Shown piece after piece: positions 16,892 through 25,805 of a DNA stretch of 64,000 nt (positions are counted from its first letter, which is position 1; every line of letters begins with the position of its first letter). Origin of the DNA: a virus; IMG/VR virus record IMGVR_UViG_3300007619_000129, positions 1 through 64,000 of that record; one strand, 5' to 3'. The position numbers and the translations under genes were made by a program. A model generated the notes under the pieces. That model was given only the letters and a program-made list of their open reading frames with translations, did not search any database and had not been told where the DNA came from.

Positions 16892-18121
16892 TTATAATGT
16901 CTTATTTCTTTTATTAAATTGAATGATCTCAAATAACATTTCTTTTAATAAATAAGGCTCAATTTCTTCCTCCGTTTTATATTTTCTACCATCAATTTCT
17001 ATTAAGATAATGTTGTTTTCTTTACAATAATTCCTCAACCACCTATCTCGTTGTTGTTGCTGTTCAAACCTTCCTTTTTCCCTGTGAAAAAACGAAGTTT
17101 CTTTATAGTGTTGTTCTCCATTATATTCAACAAATATTTTAATTTTTTTGTTTAATGTAATTTTAAAATCAATTTCTACTGATTTTTGAATTGTCTCTCC
17201 AAATTCATTCGTTATTGGTTTTTTTAGTCTATGTTGTGAAACTATCTCTTTATTAGGAAAATTTTCTTTTAATATTTTTTCTGTTATTGTTTGAGACTTA
17301 TAAAGACATTTTGGACAACCACTTCCATTTGTTCTTTTGTTTATTGTTGCTTTCCACTCATGATCTTCTGTACATTTCCACCAAACTTTCTTGCCAGAAC
17401 CTGCCGAATAACACTCAGATCCTTTTTCGTTTTTATCACAGTTCCATTCTTTACAAAGTTCAGAATTCGTGGTTTTTAAATCATTATATCCTTTTAGTGT
17501 CTTTTGTCCAGAACAATAAGGACAACCTATTCCCTTTGTTCTTTTGTTTATTATTGATTCCCATTCATGATCTTTTTTACATTTCCACCAAACTTTCTTC
17601 GTAGAACCTGCCGAATAACATTCAGGTCTTTTTTTATTTTTATCATAATTCCACTCTTCACAAAGTTCAGAGTGAGTTGTTTTTAAGTCATTATACCCTT
17701 CTAAAACTTTGTTTCCAGAACAATAAGGACAACAGCATCCATTTGATCTACTAGCTATTATTGCTTCCCATTCATGACCTTCTGTACATTTCCACCAAAC
17801 TTTCTTCGTAGAACCTACCGAATAACATTCAGGTCCTTTTTTGTTTTTTACGTAATCCCATTCTTTACACAATTTTGGGTTAATTGTTTTTAAATCATTA
17901 TACCTTTCTAAAACTTTGTTTCCAGAACAATAAGGACAACCCATTCCTTTTGATCTGTTTTTTATTATTGCTTCCCATTCATGACCTTCTGTACATTTCC
18001 ATCCAACTTTCTTGTTAGAACCTTTTGTATAATACTCAAGACCCTTTTTATTTTTATCATAGTCCCATTCTTTACAAAGTTCTGGATGAGTAGTTTTTAA
18101 ATTTTTTTTTATCAACCTCAT
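16892..18121 (-). CDS. Zinc-ribbon-array nuclease B (four repeats)
   Basis: A 409-residue paralogue of nuclease A. Four DUF4379-type repeats (each L-C-EW, Y-x-G(S)-KKVxWKC, HEW, CxxC) are followed by the VSR-like nuclease domain (EIDFKI, FVEYNGEQHY, RDRWLRNYCKENNIILIEI). The frame starts at ATG 18121. A homologous ATG four bases upstream, equal to the start of nuclease A, is out of frame because of a run of nine A (near 18102-18110), so this N-terminus may be altered by an indel. The repeats differ at the residue before KKVWWKC (N, T, T, G) and in the loop before the last CxxC, as might be expected if each reads a different DNA site. Confidence 0.75.
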   Translation of the reverse strand: MRLIKKNLKTTHPELCKEWDYDKNKKGLEYYTKGSNKKVGWKCTEGHEWEAIIKNRSKGMGCPYCSGNKVLERYNDLKTINPKLCKEWDYVKNKKGPECYSVGSTKKVWWKCTEGHEWEAIIASRSNGCCCPYCSGNKVLEGYNDLKTTHSELCEEWNYDKNKKRPECYSAGSTKKVWWKCKKDHEWESIINKRTKGIGCPYCSGQKTLKGYNDLKTTNSELCKEWNCDKNEKGSECYSAGSGKKVWWKCTEDHEWKATINKRTNGSGCPKCLYKSQTITEKILKENFPNKEIVSQHRLKKPITNEFGETIQKSVEIDFKITLNKKIKIFVEYNGEQHYKETSFFHREKGRFEQQQQRDRWLRNYCKENNIILIEIDGRKYKTEEEIEPYLLKEMLFEIIQFNKRNKTL

Positions 18122-18134
18122 TCATTACATAAAA

Positions 18135-18143
18135 AGTATATCA
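18135..18143 (-). promoter_or_regulatory. Extended -10 element of nuclease B
   Basis: TGATATACT on the minus strand; the -10 hexamer ends 13 nt before ATG 18121. The block is nearly identical to that before the methyltransferase gene and lies just after the stop of nuclease C. Confidence 0.45.
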
Positions 18144-18148
18144 CGTTA

Positions 18149-19390
18149 TTATAATGTCTTATTTCTTTTATTAAATTGAATTATTTTACATAACACCTCT
18201 TTTAGTAAATAAGGCTCAATTTCTTGCCTAGTTTTATATTTTCTACCATCAATTTCTATTAAGATAATGTTGTTTTGTTTACAATAATTCCTCAACCATT
18301 GATCTCGTTGTTGTTGCTTCTTAAATGTACCTTTTTCCTTGTGAAAAAAGTAGTGTTCTTTATAATGTTGTTCTCCATTATATTCAACAAATATTTTAAT
18401 TTTTTTGTTTAATGTAATTTTAAAATCAATAAACAAATATTTTCTAATTCGTTCACCATCTTTACTAAAAGCTGAACACTTAAGAAAATAATGTGGACTT
18501 ATTTTTAAGTTGTTTGATAAAACATTTTTTAATATTATTTTTTTTATTATTTTTTCTTTTTTGTTTGAACCTTTAGAGCACTCTGGACAAGAGTTTCCAT
18601 AAACCCTATTATTTATAGAAGAATTCCATTCATGATTTTTTGTACATATCCACCAAACCTTTTTACCAGAACATTTTGGATAGTATTCAGGTCCTTTATT
18701 GTTCTTTACATAATTCCATTCTTTACACAATTTTGGATTAATTGTTTTTAAGTCATTAAATCCTTTTAATACTTTAAATCCCGAACAATAAGGACATCTA
18801 CTACCAGACGAAATATGACTTATACTAGTTTTCCACTCATGACCTTCTTTACATTTCCACCAAACTTTTTTATTAGAGAAAACAGAGTAAAATTCTGGTC
18901 CATATTTATTTTTTTCATAATTCCATTCTTCACAAAGTTCAGGATAAATTGTTTTTAGATCTGTTTTCCCAATAATCGGATATCTTCCCCGACAATAGGG
19001 ACAACCAACTTTTTTTATTGTCCTATCTGATACTCTTGCATCCCATTCATGATACTTTTTACATTTCCATCCAACTTTCTTGTTAGAACCTGCCGAATAA
19101 CATTCAGGTCCTTTTTTATTTTTATCACAATTCCACTCTTCACAAAGTTCAGAGTGAGTTGTTTTTAAGTCATTATATCCTTCTAAAACTTTCTTTCCCG
19201 AACAAAAAGGACAATTTCTTCCATTAATTCTTTTGTTTATACTCGCTTTCCACTCATGTTTATACTTGTAACATTTCCACCAAACCTTTTTGCTTGATCC
19301 GTGAGAAAAGTCTTTAGGGTTACCACCTATTGCGTAGTGCCACTCATTAATTAAACACTCTTTCCATCTGGGGTGATCTGTTAAATTCAC
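18149..19390 (-). CDS. Zinc-ribbon-array nuclease C (four repeats)
   Basis: A 413-residue paralogue with four more diverged zinc-ribbon repeats; the first begins HPRWKECLINEWHYA and has WKCYKYKHEW in place of WKCxxxHEW. The nuclease domain (LFIDFKITLNKK, FVEYNGEQHY, RDQWLRNYCKQNNIILIEI) is almost the same as in A and B at its end, but the linker before it differs (KISPHYFLKCSAFS). The start is GTG 19390, 7 nt after an extended -10 box. It lies next to the tail hub candidate gene, at the edge of the island. Confidence 0.75.
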   Translation of the reverse strand: MNLTDHPRWKECLINEWHYAIGGNPKDFSHGSSKKVWWKCYKYKHEWKASINKRINGRNCPFCSGKKVLEGYNDLKTTHSELCEEWNCDKNKKGPECYSAGSNKKVGWKCKKYHEWDARVSDRTIKKVGCPYCRGRYPIIGKTDLKTIYPELCEEWNYEKNKYGPEFYSVFSNKKVWWKCKEGHEWKTSISHISSGSRCPYCSGFKVLKGFNDLKTINPKLCKEWNYVKNNKGPEYYPKCSGKKVWWICTKNHEWNSSINNRVYGNSCPECSKGSNKKEKIIKKIILKNVLSNNLKISPHYFLKCSAFSKDGERIRKYLFIDFKITLNKKIKIFVEYNGEQHYKEHYFFHKEKGTFKKQQQRDQWLRNYCKQNNIILIEIDGRKYKTRQEIEPYLLKEVLCKIIQFNKRNKTL

Positions 19391-19397
19391 AAGTAAA

Positions 19398-19406
19398 ATT
19401 TTATCA
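19398..19406 (-). promoter_or_regulatory. Extended -10 element of nuclease C
   Basis: TGATAAAAT on the minus strand; the -10 hexamer ends only 7 nt before GTG 19390, so the mRNA may be leaderless. No -35 or Shine-Dalgarno site is visible. Confidence 0.4.
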
Positions 19407-19419
19407 CACTTTTTATTCT

Positions 19420-22335
19420 TTAAACATTTCCTGTTGAAACGTCTGTATTATCATCAGAAACTATTTTACTTAAAATGCTATTTGCACCGGCAATTTTATC
19501 ACTTAATGCCCTATAGGTCGGGTATGCGTCAGCAGGAGTAAATGAAATACTTGTATTAAATTCTCCAGCTCTAAATCTGTGAGTTAATTTTGTAACATTA
19601 TAAATGTTGTCAAACGTTGTGTAAGTTTGAAAATCAACAAAATAACTTTGCATAAACTCAATAATTGGACAACCAAAAATTTCCATATCCATTTGTGCAG
19701 GATGAACCCATAGCGGAATTCCTCCCTGCCCTGCACCCGATGGTGTTAGTGGCGAAGCATCCCCAGAACGTAACATATTAACAGTACCAAGTCTTGGATC
19801 ATGCATAGTTTTTAACCCAGCCTCATTTACGGCGGTTCCATTAGAAGAAAAAATTATACTTGGCATTGTATTTGAAATAAATTCTTTAACTTTTCTTGGA
19901 CCACCAACAAGTCTATATGAAGATCCAGATCCATCTACAAAATCAGCCTCAATAAGCCCCATGCTTTTAGCTTGTTGAATTATTTTTTTAGCTACCTCTT
20001 CATGATCAGACGTATTTCCCTCTCCCTCTTTTACATTACTTCTTGTTATTGACCCTATGTCTTCGTCTCTAAGTGCTCTTAGTAAATCACCTAATGAAGA
20101 AAACGGAGTAGCAACACGATCAAAAAAGTGAATTCTTAATATTGATCTATGATCATTTGAATTTTTAGAACCCTCAAGCGTTTCAGATGGAACACATTCA
20201 AAATAAACATCTAAATGAGCCATTTTAAATGTTCCGTTTGGAACACCGGACTCTCTTATTCTTTCTTCATATTCGTCTCTTAAGTCTGTTTTTTTCTGCC
20301 CTTTAGATTTTCTTATTAGTGACCTTGGTTCTTTACTTCCTGTTTTTTTATTTTTTTCATAGGTATAAAATCTTCTCATTCCATAATCAAGAGAAGCAGG
20401 ATCATCAAAAAAATTATTTGTCATAAATTGAACAAAGTCTCTAATGGACAAATCAATAGTTCTTTTACTATCTCTAATCTTTGCAAACTTTCTTTCGAAT
20501 CTTGATATTTCTATTGAAAAACTAGAAATATTTAAGTGCCTTGCAAAACCAGCACCATCATTAAACGGATAAAACAATAATTGTACTTCATCAAACTTTT
20601 TTGATGCTGCTAATGGTTGTCCAATAAAAAGAGTGGCTAACTTTCCAAAGGAAACATAATCACTTTTTCTAAAGTTATTTGCAAGATCAAATTCTTCTAC
20701 CCTATCTTCAAGTCCGTGAATCCAAGGATCCGGGGTCCTTTGACCTTCAGGAACTGTTTTTCCATCTGTAACCAACTTCATTCTTTCCTGAAACTCTTCA
20801 GCTATTGTCTTTAATAGCCCTGAAGCTAACCCGTCCTTTCCGTCCTTCCCATATAGATCCTGTAACATTCTCTTTAGTTCTCTAGCGTCATCTCCTGGAA
20901 CATTCTCAAGGGAAGAAAGGTTTTTTCTCAATTCCTTCCTTAGGTCTCTAGATAATGACAGATTGCTTGATATATCACTTGCTGCACTTAAAATTTGAGT
21001 TCCTCTCAATTCTTTTACAAAAGTTGATTGTTTATTGTATAACCTACTTTTTAATTCAGATATCCTTTTTTGTAAATTTACAACCTGTTGTTGGGTCTTT
21101 CCAACTTGTCCTCCATCATTTATTGTTGTGTTATATGAATCAAGGGCTCCCTTCATATATAACTCAAGTTCTATTTCTACCTGTCCATCATTTGTTATTC
21201 TTGCCTTGTGGTTCCTTATACTATATTTTTCTTTCTTTCGCATGGAATTCAAAAATTTCCCATAAGGACTTTGCAAATCGGGATGAGACCAGCCATATTC
21301 AATAAGCATTTCAATATTATGAAACCCTGTCATGTCTGGCTTAATAAATTCTGCAATTTCAGACAATCTTGATCTGTCATGTAATATAATCTTCATTGTA
21401 GCTGTTTTATAGCTCATAACACCCGTTGTTGGCACGACTTGAACCTCAAACTCTTCAATTGACATAAATGGCCTGAATTTATCAATAACAGGAGAAACTC
21501 TTGAAAGTTCACTATTGTCCGGGTCAGCATTCACTAGTGTTTGTGGAGAGGTAAACAATTCCATTCCCGAAAATCCAGTAGCCCCCCCGACTATAACGTT
21601 TCCCTGTTCATCTTTATCTGACCTAGCTTCAATGTTAGTTGGTTGAGCTGTATGAATAGAATTGTTTACACTATTATTTTCAAGATTATTAGCACCATCA
21701 AGAAACTTTATTAAACTCATTGTAAGTGGTCTTCCCGATATGTCAGTTGGTGGTCTTATAATTTGAAACTGAACATTCAAATAAGGAACACACCTGCTAA
21801 GCTCTATCGTTGGAACTGAATTTAAAAATATAGTTGCAGCACCAGTGTTTCTACTGGCAGGATTTACCCTAATTGTATTAATGTTATAAACCGCTAAAGA
21901 TGGACTGTCTCTAGACGGCAAATTGGGTGAATTATTTATTTCATCTCCCCTTGAACCAAGTATTTGTTTTATGGTTGGCAAATTAGGAAAAAAGAAATTT
22001 TCTTGATAAATAATAGGAATTCTATTCAAAAATTCTTTTCTCTCTTCAGCAACAACTTCCTCTCCAAACAACAATGTTATTTCGTCTATAATCTCTCTTG
22101 TAAATTTTCCGCCAGTTTGAGCATCAACAATTTTTTGTCCAATTATATTAAGAGAATTAGTGTCATCAACAATTAAGGAAATATTATTTTCTATTATTTT
22201 AGATTGACCACTGCCAATGTCTTGTTCGGGCAATCCAGCTAAAGCCAAATCCGCCCCAACAACATCTCTTAATGAATATAAGGCAAAATATCTTGAAAGC
22301 TCCTCAACAGCATTCTTTAGTTGGGGAGACGGCAT
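19420..22335 (-). CDS. Large baseplate protein, hub candidate
   Basis: A 971-residue virion protein candidate. The middle (about 290-400) has strands around FEVQVVPTTGVMSY and IEYGWSHPD, seen in large phage baseplate proteins. Residues about 400-480 are coiled-coil-like, rich in Gln, Lys and Ser. The C-terminus (TTFDNIYNVTKLTHRF, then FNTSISFTPADAYPTY) resembles the end of contractile-tail hub proteins (gp27/gpD type), where a short loop is followed by a threonine-rich strand. Position after the LysM protein, itself after the tape measure, fits the tube initiator-to-hub order. The hub identity is inferred from order and the C-terminal pattern only. Confidence 0.55.
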   Translation of the reverse strand: MPSPQLKNAVEELSRYFALYSLRDVVGADLALAGLPEQDIGSGQSKIIENNISLIVDDTNSLNIIGQKIVDAQTGGKFTREIIDEITLLFGEEVVAEERKEFLNRIPIIYQENFFFPNLPTIKQILGSRGDEINNSPNLPSRDSPSLAVYNINTIRVNPASRNTGAATIFLNSVPTIELSRCVPYLNVQFQIIRPPTDISGRPLTMSLIKFLDGANNLENNSVNNSIHTAQPTNIEARSDKDEQGNVIVGGATGFSGMELFTSPQTLVNADPDNSELSRVSPVIDKFRPFMSIEEFEVQVVPTTGVMSYKTATMKIILHDRSRLSEIAEFIKPDMTGFHNIEMLIEYGWSHPDLQSPYGKFLNSMRKKEKYSIRNHKARITNDGQVEIELELYMKGALDSYNTTINDGGQVGKTQQQVVNLQKRISELKSRLYNKQSTFVKELRGTQILSAASDISSNLSLSRDLRKELRKNLSSLENVPGDDARELKRMLQDLYGKDGKDGLASGLLKTIAEEFQERMKLVTDGKTVPEGQRTPDPWIHGLEDRVEEFDLANNFRKSDYVSFGKLATLFIGQPLAASKKFDEVQLLFYPFNDGAGFARHLNISSFSIEISRFERKFAKIRDSKRTIDLSIRDFVQFMTNNFFDDPASLDYGMRRFYTYEKNKKTGSKEPRSLIRKSKGQKKTDLRDEYEERIRESGVPNGTFKMAHLDVYFECVPSETLEGSKNSNDHRSILRIHFFDRVATPFSSLGDLLRALRDEDIGSITRSNVKEGEGNTSDHEEVAKKIIQQAKSMGLIEADFVDGSGSSYRLVGGPRKVKEFISNTMPSIIFSSNGTAVNEAGLKTMHDPRLGTVNMLRSGDASPLTPSGAGQGGIPLWVHPAQMDMEIFGCPIIEFMQSYFVDFQTYTTFDNIYNVTKLTHRFRAGEFNTSISFTPADAYPTYRALSDKIAGANSILSKIVSDDNTDVSTGNV

Positions 22336-22628
22336 TATCCAACAGCCTCCTCAACATCTTCAAGTATAGGGATTTTTATTTCGGTACCAGGGGGAACCTG
22401 TAAAGACCAACCAATTTTACTAGCAGCAGCTATTATCCAATAATAATCAGAACGACCATATTCTTTACCAGCAATACTATCAAGCCTTTCTCCACCCCTT
22501 AATTTCCTAGTTTCTTTTAACCTAATTCGTCCATCTTCAACACCTTCTCTAACAATTCGAGTTGAATTTGTTGTTCCCAACATTTTCCCAGCACGCAAAA
22601 TTGGTGCTCTTCCATATCTTCTTGCCAT
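22335..22628 (-). CDS. LysM-domain baseplate protein (gp53/tube-initiator type)
   Basis: A 97-residue protein whose second half is one LysM-like unit: GERLDSIAGKEYGRSDYYW, then IIAAASKI and VPPGTEIKIPI. In contractile tails such proteins (T4 gp53, P2 gpX) tie the tube base to the baseplate rather than bind cell wall. It shares its ATG base with the stop of nothing downstream but touches the hub candidate gene end to end (overlap of 1 nt). The basic N-terminus (MARRYGRAPILRAG) may contact neighbours. Confidence 0.7.
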   Translation of the reverse strand: MARRYGRAPILRAGKMLGTTNSTRIVREGVEDGRIRLKETRKLRGGERLDSIAGKEYGRSDYYWIIAAASKIGWSLQVPPGTEIKIPILEDVEEAVG

Positions 22629-22633
22629 TTATT

Positions 22634-25576
22634 TTATACTCCCTTACCTATACTTGTAGAAGCTTTAGCGTGATCAAATTCAAACTTCTCTGATCCATCA
22701 AAATCATAAGCATCACCCGAAATCAATTTTGATACTTGACCAACAGGATAAATAGGTGCCCTATTAAATCCTTCATTATCAAGTCCAGGAGAAATATCGT
22801 GTATAACACTAAATGTTAAATTAACTTGTATTATTTTTGGAGCCCTAGAACCATGTTCTGTTGTCTCCCATACAGAAGCATTCATTTCGGGAAACGATAA
22901 AGTATTTATCACACCAGCGAGACCTCTTCCTCTTGTTGAATTAAATGATTTTACTATTGAATTTTCACTATCTGACATAAATTCAGAGATTATGTCTAAT
23001 CTATCATCCAATGAATCAATTTCTTCATCTGGAATTCCACCACGAACAGCTGTAGCTAAAGACTTTAGATCGGGATACAAGTCCTGATGAGTAACTAACC
23101 AATTACCCTGCTGTTCGTCTCCTCCGGGATTTATTACCTCAACGGTATAATATGTTATCGGCTTACCACCATAATTTACTAAAAGTCCCCTATCATCTGA
23201 AGGGCTTTTTACAATCCTTACTCTTGTTGCTGCTGTTATTCTTAATCTTCTTGATTCTAAATTCCCAATCCTTCCATTAGAAATTCTTCCAATTATTCCA
23301 CGAGCAATAATTCCAGCCTTACCGGAAGCAAATGTTGCTTCAACATACCCCTTGTGTATTTTGGGCATCAACATAGCAACATCCCCAGAACGATATCCAG
23401 ATCTTCCGGTATGTCCTGAGGGTTCGTTTGAAGGATCAGTAGACATTCTAATTTTTTCTGCTTCAATTTTTTTCTTAAGATCTTGTAATTCACTCAAGTC
23501 ATCTTCAATTATTGCAATATCATTTTTGTCTGTTCCAAAACCAAATATTCTTGCAAGATTAAATTTAGAATAATTTGACTTAATAACATCACCGATTCTT
23601 ATCCTTATCAAAGGAGAGGCTTTTGGTATTTGTGAAAATGGCTGTATGAATTTTTTATTTCCCTCAACATTTCTTGACAAAACCTGTTGACCCTGAGACC
23701 ATTGAGGATACATATAAGAAGATAAGTGATTTATCTTCCACCACATTTCGTCAAAGTCTTCTTTATTTGTTGCTACTGCCTTAAAACCAACAGTTAATGT
23801 CCTAACAGTATTCTTATAGATTTGTATTGGGTCGACCCTTCCATAAGGTTCAGAAGAATTATAATTTGCCGAATAATTGTCGTCCAATGCAGTTAAAAAG
23901 GCGGGAAAAGAAACTATTTCATTAGTCCTAAGATCATGAAAATAAAACGGAACATATTCAGCGTCCAATTCGTCTTCTAGCTTTTGTACAACTAATGGAT
24001 CAATTCTATTATTTTTTATCTCGTCACTATTAGATGCGCGACCATTTAATCCAGCAATAGCTCCTAACGCTTTTGCGTCAGTTATACCATTCATCATTTT
24101 ATCTAATTTTTGAATCGTTGATGGAAATAAGTATTTTGATGGTGGTCCAGAATTTTGCCAAGATAATTTCATATCACCACGCCTACTTTTCATAACTCTT
24201 GTTGCTGCATTATCAACAAGCTTGTCAATAGTGGAGATCTCTTTATCACCAGATTCAAATCCCTGCGATTCAACCTCTAATGCTTTATCACCTATTTGAG
24301 CCATTACATTAAGAAAAGAAATAACTTTTGACCCCTTAAGGGTGTCCACTATACCAACTACTGATTGAGCAATCTCTAATGGGTTTCTATTCCTAAAACT
24401 AAATGCATCCTTTACGTCATTTACGATAAGGTTTCCACCTCTGATTATTGATCTAATTATCGTAACATAATATCCAGGAGATTGAAAATCAAACCTTAAA
24501 AAAATGTCAATTCCCTTATCAACAGCAGATAAAAAGTCCCTTTCTGTTGGCTGTATTCCTATACTCTTTAGTGTAAAAGGTCCATTTAGATCTGGTCTTC
24601 CAAACTCCCCCAAAATAAATGGTCCTCTTGGGGGAATTGAATTTTTTTCACTGTTTGGACTAACAACTAAACTTAATAAAGAAACTAATGAAGCAGCAAC
24701 AATTCTAAGAGAAACAATTAGAATTCCACTCAACGCAAGCATGCTTAAGGGAGCAAACCCATCAAAAGGTTCTGCATAATTGTTCAATTGCCCCCATGAT
24801 CCCATTCCCTTATTTTCTTTTAGATCTCCTTCTAGTCTTGATTTGCTAGGGGCTCCAAAAGCATTTTCAGCATACATATCTTGTGAAGATAATTTTGTTG
24901 CTCCCAATTGTGCTTCTCCCGGAATAAGAGAGCCAACACCTGATACAAAGTCATCTGGATCTCCTTCAAGAAAATTTCCAACAGCTTTTATTGCCATAGA
25001 TTTGGAAACTTTGGACAATTGTTCAAATGTTATATCTTTTCCTTTAGGGTTATAAACACCAAGTTGGTTTTGCTCAACTGCAACCACGTCAGGTGCTTCC
25101 CCTTCAGAAACATAGGGACTTTCACCTGATGGGTTAAATCTATTATTTGTCAAAACAGAAGATACTGCTCTTTGAATCTTTCCCTTGGGAAGGGGGGCAG
25201 TATTTGAGCCGTTTTTATTTGTATTTCCTGAAATCTTTCGTAAAGTATCGTGACCATCCTTACCTTTTTCAACAAAATCCGAAACTGAAGGCTTGAAAAC
25301 TAACCCACTATCAGAAATACCATTTAAGTGGTGGTCATTAGGAGCAAATGATTCTTTGGCTCCATTTTGTGGTTGTGAGAACGTATCTAATGTTGATTTT
25401 TTTGACCCTTCTTTGAGAACAAATCTATTATTTCCTTCTTTCGTTAAACAACTAAGATAATCCCCAATAGTTTTTTTAGTTGTTTCATGAAAATCATCTC
25501 CTTCTCTAAGAAGACCTTCAGGTCCACTACCCTCAAGAACAGCATCAACGCCGTTTATGTCAATATCTCTAGCCAC
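22634..25576 (-). CDS. Large tail/baseplate structural protein, function unknown
   Basis: A 980-residue protein between the tape measure and the LysM gene. The first 250 residues are Gly/Ser/Asn-rich and probably extended. A hydrophobic stretch (MLALSGILIVSLRIVAASLV near 280) could be a membrane-active or buried helix. Later parts are mixed strands with an RTLTVGFKAVATNKEDFDEM segment (about 600) followed by a SYMYPQW element like those of baseplate proteins that pack against the tube. It overlaps the 78-residue gene upstream by 8 nt. The family was not recognised; the virion role is inferred from place and size. Confidence 0.55.
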   Translation of the reverse strand: MARDIDINGVDAVLEGSGPEGLLREGDDFHETTKKTIGDYLSCLTKEGNNRFVLKEGSKKSTLDTFSQPQNGAKESFAPNDHHLNGISDSGLVFKPSVSDFVEKGKDGHDTLRKISGNTNKNGSNTAPLPKGKIQRAVSSVLTNNRFNPSGESPYVSEGEAPDVVAVEQNQLGVYNPKGKDITFEQLSKVSKSMAIKAVGNFLEGDPDDFVSGVGSLIPGEAQLGATKLSSQDMYAENAFGAPSKSRLEGDLKENKGMGSWGQLNNYAEPFDGFAPLSMLALSGILIVSLRIVAASLVSLLSLVVSPNSEKNSIPPRGPFILGEFGRPDLNGPFTLKSIGIQPTERDFLSAVDKGIDIFLRFDFQSPGYYVTIIRSIIRGGNLIVNDVKDAFSFRNRNPLEIAQSVVGIVDTLKGSKVISFLNVMAQIGDKALEVESQGFESGDKEISTIDKLVDNAATRVMKSRRGDMKLSWQNSGPPSKYLFPSTIQKLDKMMNGITDAKALGAIAGLNGRASNSDEIKNNRIDPLVVQKLEDELDAEYVPFYFHDLRTNEIVSFPAFLTALDDNYSANYNSSEPYGRVDPIQIYKNTVRTLTVGFKAVATNKEDFDEMWWKINHLSSYMYPQWSQGQQVLSRNVEGNKKFIQPFSQIPKASPLIRIRIGDVIKSNYSKFNLARIFGFGTDKNDIAIIEDDLSELQDLKKKIEAEKIRMSTDPSNEPSGHTGRSGYRSGDVAMLMPKIHKGYVEATFASGKAGIIARGIIGRISNGRIGNLESRRLRITAATRVRIVKSPSDDRGLLVNYGGKPITYYTVEVINPGGDEQQGNWLVTHQDLYPDLKSLATAVRGGIPDEEIDSLDDRLDIISEFMSDSENSIVKSFNSTRGRGLAGVINTLSFPEMNASVWETTEHGSRAPKIIQVNLTFSVIHDISPGLDNEGFNRAPIYPVGQVSKLISGDAYDFDGSEKFEFDHAKASTSIGKGV

Positions 25577-25805
25577 CTCTCTTAATAAAATCTCCTAATG
25601 TCTTTTTTGAATATATTTTTTTCAATTCTTCTGAAACTCTGGCATTGCCAAGTGCAGTTGATAATGGATTTAATAATCCACTTTCTAAAGTTTCCATAAA
25701 TCTTTTCATTTGCTCTTCTACTACTTCTCTTTCTTTTTCTGATAATCCCTCTATTATTTCTTTATATTTGTTATCATTAAGTAGTTGTCTGTATAAATCT
25801 GTCAT
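25569..25805 (-). CDS. Small helical protein after the tape measure
   Basis: A 78-residue, charged, helical protein (SEKEREVVEEQMKRFMETLE). It overlaps the tape measure stop by 4 nt and the next gene by 8 nt, so it is translated in series with tail genes. It could be a small baseplate or assembly factor; no family recognised. Confidence 0.55.
   Translation of the reverse strand: MTDLYRQLLNDNKYKEIIEGLSEKEREVVEEQMKRFMETLESGLLNPLSTALGNARVSEELKKIYSKKTLGDFIKRGG

Larger units (their letters stand above)
14480..19380. repeat. Dispersed and tandem coding repeats of the zinc-ribbon nuclease family
   Basis: Eleven copies of a roughly 200-bp unit (three, four and four in the three genes) and three copies of a roughly 350-bp nuclease-domain unit lie here. 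They are interrupted only by the nuclease/methyltransferase pair. Near-identical strings recur, for example cattcatgaccttctgtaca and the 3' ends around 16900-16960 and 18155-18215. The 3'-end-plus-promoter junctions at 16878-16905 and 18135-18160 are also nearly the same. The pattern suggests gene duplication, with repeat gain and loss by recombination. Confidence 0.75.

Noticed and set aside
14480-19380. Repeats at 14.5-19.4 kb as a CRISPR array
   Set aside because: Units are about 200 bp, in frame, and encode zinc-ribbon domains; there are no short identical repeats with unique spacers.
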